Origin: Alphaproteobacteria bacterium | GTDB taxonomy: Bacteria > Pseudomonadota > Alphaproteobacteria > Micropepsales > Micropepsaceae | Assembly: GCA_947455695.1 (NCBI GenBank) | Contig: CANGRN010000017.1 | Span: forward strand, 1-11,562 | Reading direction: 5' to 3' | DNA: 11,562 nucleotides | In this document: in pieces, positions 6,266 to 11,562 of the stretch | How the letters are laid out: every line of letters starts with the position of its first letter | Numbering within the stretch: position 1 is the first letter of the stretch | Program-made: the position numbers and the translations under genes | Notes under the pieces: model-generated | What the model saw: the letters and a program-made list of their open reading frames with translations, nothing else | Told to the model about the DNA's origin: nothing | Databases searched by the model: none

Positions 6266-6894
6266 GCGGGCTTGCCGCGTAGCCGTTTGAAAAACGCGCT
6301 GACGCGGTGGCGGAACTGTTCGCGCTTCACCACGCCCATATCCGTCACCCAGTTGAGCTGGATCACCCGGCGCGGGCCTTCAAAGGCGTGGAAGCCGTGC
6401 CAGGCATTGGGCTCGTTCTTGAAGATCAGCAGCGTGCCTTCGTCCGGCGGCACTTCGGCGATCATGTCTTCCAGATTGTCCGGCCCGCGCAGCAGGCGCA
6501 GGCGGCCGGTCTTCGCCTCCCAGGCATTGTTCATGTAGATCAGCACCGTGATCACCTTGGTGCGCGAGTCTGTGTGGATCTGCCCGTCCCGCGCCGCCGA
6601 GACGCCGCGCGCCGTCACCATGGTGGGCCGGCCCTTCAGGTCTACGCCCAGCTTCTTCTCCACCGCGGCGGTGAATTCCGGCCCCTGGATCGCCTCGATC
6701 AGCCTGGCGAATGCGGGGCCATATTTCAGGGTGGGCAGGGGAAAGGAGCCGGGGTGCGAGACCAGCGGGAAATCGGCGTTGATCGACGCCATCGCCTCGG
6801 CCTTCACAAAGTGGGGCACCATGGCAAAGGCAAAGGGCGTGCGGGCCACGGGGGCGGCGTTAAAGGCATCCAGGTCGATCGGAAGCTGGGACAT
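6250..6894 (-). CDS. 2OG-Fe(II) dioxygenase-family protein
   Basis: A 214-residue soluble protein with the double-stranded beta-helix signature of 2-oxoglutarate/Fe(II) oxygenases. The metal facial triad is His107-Thr-Asp109 in GQIHTDSRTKV plus a distal His (His166 in EPNAWHGFHAF, with His169 as alternative). Arg175/176 in GPRRVIQLNW are candidates for binding the 2OG carboxylate. The C-terminal tail (about 190-210) is basic. Start ATG at 6892-6894 with only a weak CAGG upstream; stop TAA at 6250-6252, inside the last codons of epmB. The substrate is unknown. Relatives include prolyl-hydroxylase-like and polysaccharide-linked enzymes. The position next to epmB invites the idea of EF-P hydroxylation (the step done by the unrelated EpmC in gammaproteobacteria), but only adjacency supports it. 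Confidence 0.82.
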   Translation of the reverse strand: MSQLPIDLDAFNAAPVARTPFAFAMVPHFVKAEAMASINADFPLVSHPGSFPLPTLKYGPAFARLIEAIQGPEFTAAVEKKLGVDLKGRPTMVTARGVSAARDGQIHTDSRTKVITVLIYMNNAWEAKTGRLRLLRGPDNLEDMIAEVPPDEGTLLIFKNEPNAWHGFHAFEGPRRVIQLNWVTDMGVVKREQFRHRVSAFFKRLRGKPAQEAM

Positions 6895-6954
6895 GGCCTG
6901 CCAATACTATCGCCAAGGCCAAAAGGCAAAACTTGCGCCGGATCAAGCCGGCCC

Positions 6955-6994
6955 AAAAAAGGAGGGACGGGCGCGTGTCCGGCGCGCCCGTCCC
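6955..6994 (-). terminator. Rho-independent terminator of the hfa operon
   Basis: A perfect 12-bp GC-rich stem, GGGACGGGCGCG at 6964-6975 pairing with 6983-6994 around a 7-base loop. On the minus strand it is followed by TCC and six T (6960-6955). It lies about 50 bp past the stop of the last hfa gene. Confidence 0.85.
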
Positions 6995-6997
6995 ATA

Positions 6998-7034
6998 CTC
7001 CGGAACTCTAATTTTGCCCCTTAGAATTCCGGAG
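6998..7034. repeat. 14-bp inverted repeat just upstream of the hfa terminator
   Basis: Positions 6998-7011 (CTCCGGAACTCTAA) pair with 7021-7034 across the 9-base loop TTTTGCCCC. The only imperfection is one position, a G.U wobble in the hfa transcript. Three bases separate it from the terminator stem. It may protect the mRNA 3' end. On the plus strand it is followed by CATTTT, so it might also stop transcripts arriving from epmB. Confidence 0.65.
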
Positions 7035-7046
7035 CATTTTCCGGTG

Positions 7047-7748
7047 TTAGTTGGTGTTGTAGTGGATGATCTGCGAGGTGTTGCCGATCGCGCTGGAAGA
7101 CATGCCGACGCTGCCGCCCGCGTTGAAGATGTTGGCGTTCACGTTCGAGACCACGCCCGAATTGTTCAGCTGGCGCGAGAAGATCGGCATGTTCGGGGCG
7201 TTGGAGTCGGCCTCGAAGCTGTTGCCCAGCGCCGAACCCTGGATCACCGCATTGCCGGCCAGGTTGGAGATGTTGGTCTTGATCGACGAATAGGGGTCCT
7301 GCGCATGGCATTCCTGGTTGGACTGCACCGCGGTCAGCACCGGATCGGTCGAGACGCTGGCGCCGTTGCACAGCACCTGGTTCTGGATGCCGACGCTGCC
7401 CCACACATTGTTGGTGTCGAGGTTGATGTTGGAACCGATGTTGGCATTCGGGCCCACGATCTGGCTGTTGAACACGCGGGTGTTGTTCATGGTGGTGATG
7501 TCGATCAGATTGCCGCCGGCCGAACCCTGGGCCACCACGTCACCGCCGACCGTGTCGGCGCTGCCTTTTATGGTGGACCAGTTGTTCTGCAGGTTGATCT
7601 GGTTGTTGAGGATCTGGCTGCCGACGCCGGACTGCGAGGACTGGTCGCCCCAGCTGCCATACTGCTGATCGCCATATCCACCGGCCAGGGCCGAGGTGGC
7701 GGAAAGCGCAAGAACGGACACGGCGACAAGGATCTTGAAGGACTTCAT
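7047..7748 (-). CDS. hfaD: HfaD-like secreted holdfast-anchor / curlin-like protein
   Basis: A 233-residue exported protein: signal peptide 1-22 (MKSFKILVAVSVLALSATSALA), then an Asn/Gly/Ser-rich mature part of predicted beta-repeat type. It contains an internal duplication offset by about 96 residues: 57-131 resembles 153-227 (WSTIK/YSSIK, VVAQGSAGGN/AVIQGSALGN, VFNSQI/IFSRQL, GSVG/GSVG). Its end, SAIGNTSQII, resembles SAIGNQLSVV in HfaA. Two cysteines (127 and 147) could form a disulfide. The ATG at 7746-7748 follows AGGAG at 7-bp spacing. It is third in the operon after hfaA and hfaB, the place of hfaD in Caulobacter, where HfaD is a cell-surface anchor exported through HfaB. I recall HfaD being clearly longer than this, so the symbol rests on position and composition and is tentative; export and a surface role are well supported. 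Confidence 0.6.
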   Translation of the reverse strand: MKSFKILVAVSVLALSATSALAGGYGDQQYGSWGDQSSQSGVGSQILNNQINLQNNWSTIKGSADTVGGDVVAQGSAGGNLIDITTMNNTRVFNSQIVGPNANIGSNINLDTNNVWGSVGIQNQVLCNGASVSTDPVLTAVQSNQECHAQDPYSSIKTNISNLAGNAVIQGSALGNSFEADSNAPNMPIFSRQLNNSGVVSNVNANIFNAGGSVGMSSSAIGNTSQIIHYNTN

Positions 7749-7803
7749 GGTGGGGCTCCTGATTATTCGGTTTGTGTTTGTGGGTTGGTTTGAAATCTAG
7801 GTG

Positions 7804-8895
7804 TTAGAGGCCGCCGCGCAGGCTCAGGCCGGGCTCGCCGCGGTAACCGCCGTAGGGGCTGTTACGACCGCGGTCGCTATAGGTCGCCTGGAAGCCAGGC
7901 TGGGCGTAGTAGATCGGCTGCGGCATGGGGGCATAAGGCGCCGGCGCGTAAGGCTGGGGATACGGCGCGGCATAGGCCACCTGGGCGGCGGGATAGTAGG
8001 GCTGTTCGCCGGCGTCGCGCAGCGGATCGTCGCTGGTGCCCAGCGGGATCGAGCAGGAACCACCCGGCGCACGATAGATGCGGGTGATCATTTCCAGGGT
8101 GGCGCGTTCGATCACCGAACGGACCGCCAGCTGGATCGGCTCAAGGGCGCTTTCCCCGACACTGACGTCGAAGAAGTTGGTGCCCAGGAAGTCGAACACG
8201 CCGGCCGAAACCTGGCGGCCGATGATCTGCTTCTGGTACGAGATCACGTCGGCCACTTCCAGCGTGTTGGTGTTAACCAGGCGCATGTCCAGGCCGACAT
8301 TCATCACATACATGCTGCCCGAAGCGGTGCCGGTGGTGGCGTTGGTGGCGGTGCCGCCGCCATTGCCGTTGGCATTTTCGCTGCGGATGTTGAAGTTCAG
8401 CTCGGTGATGCCGCCCACGACATAATAGTCGGAACCGGGGATCGAGCCGGCCAGGATCTTGCGGAAGTCGCCGGCCTGCGGGTTCGGATGCTGGTCGTCG
8501 CCGATCAGCTTGTTGTTGGCATACTTCAGTTCCATTTCGGCAACCGAGGTATCGAAGCGTTCCACCATGTGGACGCCGGCCTTGTTCATGGCGCTCATCG
8601 CCATCAGGGCGGCGCCGGCGGTGACCTTGCGGCCCGAGCCATCGGCTTCGGTCTTGCCGGTATAGTCGGCGATCTGGCCGATCGCGATGCGGACCGGACG
8701 CTGGCGGACGAAGCCGCCCATGCAGCGCAGGGCCGCGGAATAGGGTGTCTCGTTGGAGATCACGGGCGCGCCGCCGATGGGGGAGGTGTAGCGGCCGACC
8801 GAATCCGGGGTCGGGCTGATGCACCCTTCCAGGGCGACAGCGGCCAGCATGAGAACCAGCGGCTTGATGAGATGTTTGCGAGCGCGGCGAGTCAT
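7804..8895 (-). CDS. hfaB: CsgG-family outer-membrane lipoprotein, holdfast anchor exporter
   Basis: The 363-residue CsgG-like protein should form the outer-membrane channel that exports HfaA and the HfaD-like protein. A signal sequence ends in the lipobox L-E-G-C with Cys25. The CsgG fold covers roughly 50-275: RPVRIAIGQIADYTGK (66-81), KVTAGAALMAMSAMNKAGVHMVERFD (90-115), ADVISYQKQIIGRQ (215-228), GVFDFLG and LAVRSVIERATLEMI (256-270). A Gly/Asn/Thr-rich stretch at 173-194 is probably in a membrane hairpin or its loop. From about 298 on there is a Pro/Tyr/Ala-rich tail (PYPQPYAPAPYAPMPQP) absent from E. coli CsgG, which is about 277 residues long. ATG at 8893-8895, AGGGAAG eight bases before, 28 bp after hfaA and 55 bp before the next gene: one operon. 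No csgE or csgF-like gene is visible. Confidence 0.9.
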   Translation of the reverse strand: MTRRARKHLIKPLVLMLAAVALEGCISPTPDSVGRYTSPIGGAPVISNETPYSAALRCMGGFVRQRPVRIAIGQIADYTGKTEADGSGRKVTAGAALMAMSAMNKAGVHMVERFDTSVAEMELKYANNKLIGDDQHPNPQAGDFRKILAGSIPGSDYYVVGGITELNFNIRSENANGNGGGTATNATTGTASGSMYVMNVGLDMRLVNTNTLEVADVISYQKQIIGRQVSAGVFDFLGTNFFDVSVGESALEPIQLAVRSVIERATLEMITRIYRAPGGSCSIPLGTSDDPLRDAGEQPYYPAAQVAYAAPYPQPYAPAPYAPMPQPIYYAQPGFQATYSDRGRNSPYGGYRGEPGLSLRGGL

Positions 8896-8923
8896 GGGAG
8901 GGGCTTCCCTTTTCCTATCGAAT

Positions 8924-9316
8924 TCAGTGACGGTTTACGTCGGCGGTGGCGGTCTGATTGCCGTTGTTGGTCTGTTGGCTGTCGATGATCGTCGTGTTGT
9001 GGCTTCCCAGAACGACCACGCTCAGCTGGTTGCCGATTGCGCTGGCCTGTCCGTAGGTCTGGCTTGCACCGCCCATGCCAACTCCGCCGCCGGCATACTG
9101 GGCGCCGGAGCCCTGCTGGTAATAAGCGGAGGTGACCTGGCCGTTCACCATGGTCAGGTTGCCGTTGGCGTCGCGCATGGAATAACCCGACGCCTGGTTC
9201 TGAGTGCTGGAGCCGTAACCGTTGTACATCGACGAATTGGTCCAATCGCCGGCCTGGGCCACCGTGGTGGACAGAGCGAGCAGCGTCAGAGCAATCAGGG
9301 TCTTGGAACGGGTCAT
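8924..9316 (-). CDS. hfaA: HfaA, secreted curlin-like holdfast attachment protein
   Basis: A 130-residue exported protein, first in the hfa operon. Signal peptide 1-22 (MTRSKTLIALTLLALSTTVAQA), then a low-complexity mature chain rich in Gly, Ser, Asn, Gln, Thr and Tyr, with YNGYGSSTQNQASGYSMRDANG and NLTMVNGQVTSAYYQQGSG. The C-terminal part ASAIGNQLSVVVLGSHNTTII has the spaced G-N-Q/N pattern of curlin-type amyloid strands. In Caulobacter, HfaA is a surface polymer that anchors the holdfast and needs HfaB for export. I take the ATG at 9314-9316 (GGAAAG six bases upstream, signal peptide in phase). The in-frame ATG 15 codons earlier would place the start inside the sigma-54 promoter and put a non-hydrophobic extension before the signal peptide. 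Confidence 0.86.
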   Translation of the reverse strand: MTRSKTLIALTLLALSTTVAQAGDWTNSSMYNGYGSSTQNQASGYSMRDANGNLTMVNGQVTSAYYQQGSGAQYAGGGVGMGGASQTYGQASAIGNQLSVVVLGSHNTTIIDSQQTNNGNQTATADVNRH

Positions 9317-9348
9317 GGCGGACTTTCCAGTTTCAGTTGACCCGAACA

Positions 9349-9366
9349 GAGCAACCGCCATGCCAG
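9349..9366 (-). promoter_or_regulatory. Predicted sigma-54 (-24/-12) promoter of hfaA
   Basis: On the minus strand the bases read CTGGCATGGCGGTTGCTC. This matches the sigma-54 consensus YTGGCACG-N4-TTGCW at every fixed position except one (T for C in GGCAC), with the invariant GG at 9364-9363 and GC at 9352-9351 correctly spaced. Transcription would start near 9339, giving a leader of about 23 bases with the hfaA ribosome site GGAAAG. Expression would then require an ATP-driven enhancer-binding activator. Confidence 0.7.
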
Positions 9367-9616
9367 TCCTTAAGCGCTGTTAGGGTTTGGCCGTGCCGAC
9401 CCGGCACAAGGGGCGCGGAAAAGCCCGGAAAATGGTGGTTTTTCGAAGCGTGCCGGGTCCGGGTCTTCGGCGGCCGGTTTCCCGATTTTGGGCCTGCGTC
9501 CCGAAATGGAGCGGCCGCGCAAAACCCCGTGGGACGGCCTGGGTACGGCCGGACGGATGTTTTCTGTTTCACCGCGGCACAGTTGGAACCGGCCGCGAAG
9601 CATCCTAGATAGGTCC
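9367..9616. other. Intergenic control region between hfaA and the rhomboid gene
   Basis: About 250 bp with no credible gene; frames across it give low-quality Arg/Pro-rich shadow proteins. It contains a perfect dyad GTGCCG-ACC-CGGCAC at 9393-9407, roughly 54-68 bp upstream of the predicted hfaA start. A related half-site, GTGCCGGGT, lies at 9450-9458, roughly 111-119 bp upstream. These are candidate upstream activator sites for the sigma-54 promoter. Facing the other way, TTGGAA (9583-9588), 17 bases and TAGATA (9606-9611) make a weak promoter for the rhomboid gene that would start almost at its ATG. Confidence 0.5.
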
Positions 9617-10342
9617 ATGGCCTTCCTGCAGTCTCAGCCTCCGCGCCAGCCGATCTTCCGCGCGCCCGCCATCGTGCTGTGGCTGATCGGGGGGCTGGCC
9701 GCTGCCCATGCCGCGCGCGCATTTGCGGCGCCGGCCCGGTCCGCCGACATGGTTTACGAATATGCGCTGATCCCCGCGCGCTACAGCCGTGCCTTTCTGG
9801 AAAGTCACATGGCCGATCCCGGCACAGTCTGGGAACGCGCGCTTCCGTTCTTCTCCTACATGGCGCTTCACAATGACTGGACCCATCTGGTCATTAACTG
9901 TCTCTGGCTGCTGGCCTTTGGTCCGGTGGTGGCGCGCCGCCTGGGCGCGGGCCTGTTCCTGGTCTTCTTCCTGGTTTGCGGCGTGGCGGGCGCGGGCTTC
10001 TATCTGGCGCTCAACTGGGCCAGCCCCATCCCGGTGGTGGGCGCGTCGGGCGCCATTTCCGGCCTGATGGCCGCGGGCCTGCGCATGCTGCCGGGCCAGG
10101 CGCCCTGGGCGGCGCACGGCGAGGCGCCACTGGCGCCGATCTTCTCGCGCCAGATCCTGATGTTCAGCGCCGTGTGGGGGGCGATCAATCTTCTGGCCGG
10201 GGTGACCGGGCTGGGGATGGGCGGAGAAACCGCACTGATCGCCTGGCAGGCGCATCTGGGCGGTTTCCTGGCCGGGCTGCTGCTGTGCGGTCCGTTCGAC
10301 GTCTTGCGTCCCCGCACCGTGGGCGCCCCGCTGGACCGTTAA
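9617..10342 (+). CDS. Rhomboid-family intramembrane serine protease
   Basis: A 241-residue polytopic inner-membrane protein with about six hydrophobic segments. The rhomboid motifs are present in order: HNDWTHLVINCLWLLAFG (85-102) with His90 and Asn94, the nucleophile in VVGASGAISGLMAAG (Ser144 in G-x-S-G), and the catalytic His213 in WQAHLGGFLAG at the last membrane segment. The Ser-His dyad is intact, so the enzyme should be active. An inserted loop of about 25 residues (160-180) separates TM4 from the next segment. I choose the ATG at 9617; AGG lies only three bases before it, so the ribosome site is poor and a near-leaderless mRNA is possible. It is divergent from hfaA and followed after 61 bp by the BlaI-type repressor gene. 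The substrate is unknown. Confidence 0.88.
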   Translation: MAFLQSQPPRQPIFRAPAIVLWLIGGLAAAHAARAFAAPARSADMVYEYALIPARYSRAFLESHMADPGTVWERALPFFSYMALHNDWTHLVINCLWLLAFGPVVARRLGAGLFLVFFLVCGVAGAGFYLALNWASPIPVVGASGAISGLMAAGLRMLPGQAPWAAHGEAPLAPIFSRQILMFSAVWGAINLLAGVTGLGMGGETALIAWQAHLGGFLAGLLLCGPFDVLRPRTVGAPLDR

Positions 10343-10347
10343 GCGTC

Positions 10348-10376
10348 TTGCCCGCCGGCGTACGCGGCGCTACGCT
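10348..10376 (+). promoter_or_regulatory. Possible promoter of the repressor/M56 pair
   Basis: TTGCCC at 10348-10353, a 17-base spacer and TACGCT at 10371-10376. The -10 is weak by E. coli standards, but GCTAcgct partly matches the Caulobacter housekeeping form GCTANAWC. The start would fall near 10383, inside the candidate BlaI-type operator, which fits autorepression. Confidence 0.35.
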
Positions 10377-10378
10377 CT

Positions 10379-10388
10379 TACCGTTGTA
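10379..10388 (+). promoter_or_regulatory. Candidate BlaI/CopY-type operator
   Basis: TACCGTTGTA matches the TACANNTGTA dyad bound by BlaI, MecI and CopY repressors at all fixed positions but one (C for A at position 4). It sits 15 bases before the repressor start codon and over the expected transcription start, a typical place for autorepression. It is one short site, so chance is possible. Confidence 0.5.
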
Positions 10389-10403
10389 GTAGGACGCGCG
10401 CGA

Positions 10404-10793
10404 TTGGCATTTCCCAAGCTCAGCAAGCTGGAACTTCAGATCATGGAGGTGCTGTGGAACAACGGTCCCACCGCCATCCGCGATATCCAGGAAAGTTTCG
10501 GGCCCAAGGGCCGCCCCGCCTATACCACGGTGCAGACCATGGTGTACCGGCTGGAGACCAAGAAGGCGCTGCGCCGCGCCCGCAAGATCGGCAACGCCCA
10601 TATCTTTGAAGCGGTGATCAGCCGCGACGCCGCCAAGGCCCGCCTGGTGGACGAATTCCTGTCGATGTTCGGCGGCCGCATGCAGCCGGTGATGGCCCAG
10701 CTGATCGAGGCCGGCAATCTGTCGTCTGCGGATGTGGCCGACGCTGAAAAGCTGCTGCGCGACCTGGCCGCCAAGAAAAAGAAGGAAGCATGA
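10404..10793 (+). CDS. BlaI/MecI/CopY-family transcriptional repressor
   Basis: A 129-residue winged-helix repressor. The N-terminal half carries the family pattern LSKLELQIMEVLWNNGPTAIRDIQESF (6-32) and the recognition region GRPAYTTVQTMVYRLETKKALRR (36-58). The C-terminal helices (about 75-122) form the dimerization part, ending in a lysine-rich tail. BlaI-type repressors are inactivated by cleavage after signalling by an M56 membrane peptidase, and such a gene follows here with an ATGA overlap. The start is a TTG at 10404-10406 with AGGA nine bases upstream; no in-frame ATG precedes the conserved domain, and the first internal ATG would cut into it. A probable operator lies just upstream. 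Its targets beyond its own operon are unknown, and no beta-lactamase gene is seen. Confidence 0.9.
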   Translation: MAFPKLSKLELQIMEVLWNNGPTAIRDIQESFGPKGRPAYTTVQTMVYRLETKKALRRARKIGNAHIFEAVISRDAAKARLVDEFLSMFGGRMQPVMAQLIEAGNLSSADVADAEKLLRDLAAKKKKEA

Positions 10794-11562
10794 TCGCTGG
10801 CCTGGCAGATCATCTCTGGCAGTCCACCCTGTTTGCCGGTGCGGCAGGGCTGCTGACATTGATGCTGCGGCATAACGGGGCGCGGGCGCGCTTCTGGCTG
10901 TGGTTTGCCGCCTCGCTCAAATTCCTGTTGCCGTTTACCCTGCTGGCGATGGCCGGCGAAAAACTGGCGCAGCTGCTGCCGGTGCCGCGCACCATCCTGG
11001 TCATTCCCGCCGCCGCCGAACGCTTTTCCGCGCCAGCCCACACGCTGGCCGCGCCCCACCCACAGGGCCCCGACGTGTTTCCGCTGCTGCTGGGGATCTG
11101 GCTTCTGGGCCTTTGTGTCATTCTGGCCTTGCGGGCATCGCGCTGGTGGAAACTGCGGGCCATGATCGCGGACGCGCACGATCTCGATATGTCCCTGGCG
11201 GTGCCCGGTGCGCCGGTGGCCATCAAATCCTCTGCCTCCCTGCTGGAGCCCGGCCTTGTCGGTGTGTTCAAGCCGGTGGTGCTGCTGCCGCAAGGCCTGA
11301 TGACCTATCTGTCGGACAGCGAACGCGATTCCATTCTGGCCCATGAGCTGGGGCATCTGCGCCGCCGCGACAATGTCACCGCCGCCATCCACATGGCGGT
11401 CGAGGCGCTGTTCTGGTTCTACCCGCCGGTGTGGCTGATCGGGGCGCGGCTGATCGCCGAGCGCGAGCGCGCCTGTGATGAAAGCGTGCTGGCGCAAGGC
11501 CATGATCCGGAGGTGTATGCCGGCGGCATCCTCAAGGTCTGCAAGTTCTGCATCCAGTCGCC
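10790..11562 (+). CDS. M56 (BlaR1/MecR1-like) membrane metallopeptidase, truncated by window edge
   Basis: The 257 visible residues run open to the right edge. Membrane segments lie near 8-27, 35-56 and 98-115. The cytoplasmic zinc-protease domain follows, with ASLLEPGLVGVFKPVVLLPQGL (149-170), zinc motif HELGH (185-189), and the downstream ERERACDE (224-231) expected to supply the third ligand. WFYPPVWLIG (209-218) is another membrane stretch of the family. The ATG at 10790 shares ATGA with the repressor stop, so the pair is translated together. The expected role is to sense an envelope signal and relieve the BlaI-like repressor by proteolysis. The C-terminal sensor (penicillin-binding, TonB-like or other) is outside the window, so the signal cannot be named. 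Confidence 0.9.
   Translation, partial: MIAGLADHLWQSTLFAGAAGLLTLMLRHNGARARFWLWFAASLKFLLPFTLLAMAGEKLAQLLPVPRTILVIPAAAERFSAPAHTLAAPHPQGPDVFPLLLGIWLLGLCVILALRASRWWKLRAMIADAHDLDMSLAVPGAPVAIKSSASLLEPGLVGVFKPVVLLPQGLMTYLSDSERDSILAHELGHLRRRDNVTAAIHMAVEALFWFYPPVWLIGARLIAERERACDESVLAQGHDPEVYAGGILKVCKFCIQS

Noticed and set aside
7801..8988. 395-codon plus-strand frame rich in His, Ala and Gly
   Set aside because: It is the antisense shadow of hfaB, which has clear CsgG and lipoprotein features.
9317..9361. 15-residue longer HfaA start
   Set aside because: It would place the start codon within the predicted sigma-54 promoter and ahead of a well-formed signal peptide.
9370..9383. TTAA-N6-TTAG resembling a CtrA site upstream of hfaA
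   Set aside because: CtrA sites need TTAA-N7-TTAA; here the spacing is six and the second half is imperfect.
9488..9616. 43-codon upstream extension of the rhomboid gene
   Set aside because: The added residues are Arg/Pro-rich without family similarity; family-like sequence starts after the ATG at 9617.
9337..9722. Short frames on both strands in the hfaA-rhomboid spacer
   Set aside because: They have Arg/Pro/Gly-rich composition with no ribosome site or recognisable motif, typical of GC-rich noncoding DNA.

Overview
The window is GC-rich DNA, gene-dense on both strands, and most likely comes from a stalked or holdfast-forming alphaproteobacterium (Caulobacterales/Hyphomonadaceae-like or a related order). 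The basis is the hfaA-hfaB-hfaD-like holdfast-anchor operon, the strong G/C preference at third codon positions, and the alphaproteobacterial look of EF-P and its neighbours. I see no tRNA, rRNA, CRISPR array, transposase or prophage gene. The taxonomic placement is inference.

Layout, left to right. (1) Minus strand, 1-1544: elongation factor P (efp) reads leftward into an intrinsic terminator. It is followed by a two-gene unit of a small cupin protein and a secreted BCP/PrxQ-type peroxiredoxin, which is cut by the left edge. (2) epmA (1608-2636, plus) is divergent from efp across 63 bp that hold a good efp promoter. (3) A secreted NHL beta-propeller protein (2616-3920, minus) overlaps epmA tail to tail. 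(4) An Fsr-type MFS transporter (4044-5240) and epmB (5237-6265) are coupled through an ATGA overlap. (5) A 2OG-Fe(II) oxygenase (6250-6894, minus) overlaps the end of epmB tail to tail. (6) The holdfast-anchor operon hfaA-hfaB-hfaD-like (9316 down to 7047, minus) has a near-consensus sigma-54 promoter in front of hfaA and two tandem hairpins at its end. (7) A rhomboid-family intramembrane protease (9617-10342, plus) is divergent from hfaA across a 300-bp intergenic region. (8) A BlaI/MecI-type repressor (10404-10793) is coupled by ATGA to an M56 (BlaR1/MecR1-like) membrane metallopeptidase that runs off the right edge. A one-mismatch BlaI-type operator lies before the repressor.

How the genes work together. 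The first half is an EF-P beta-lysylation locus. EpmB makes (R)-beta-lysine and EpmA ligates it to Lys34 of EF-P, and all three genes lie within about 5.3 kb. An MFS transporter and a 2OG oxygenase are physically tied to epmB; whether they take part in EF-P modification is an open and testable question. The hfa genes encode two secreted, curlin-like, Asn/Gly/Ser-rich proteins plus the CsgG-like outer-membrane lipoprotein expected to export them. The repressor/M56 pair is a proteolytic signal-transduction module whose target is not visible here.

The most useful new observations are the sigma-54 promoter with candidate upstream sites at hfaA, the roughly 96-residue internal duplication in the HfaD-like protein, the EF-P start codon that fixes the modified residue as Lys34, the epmB linkage to a transporter and an oxygenase, and the BlaI-type operator.
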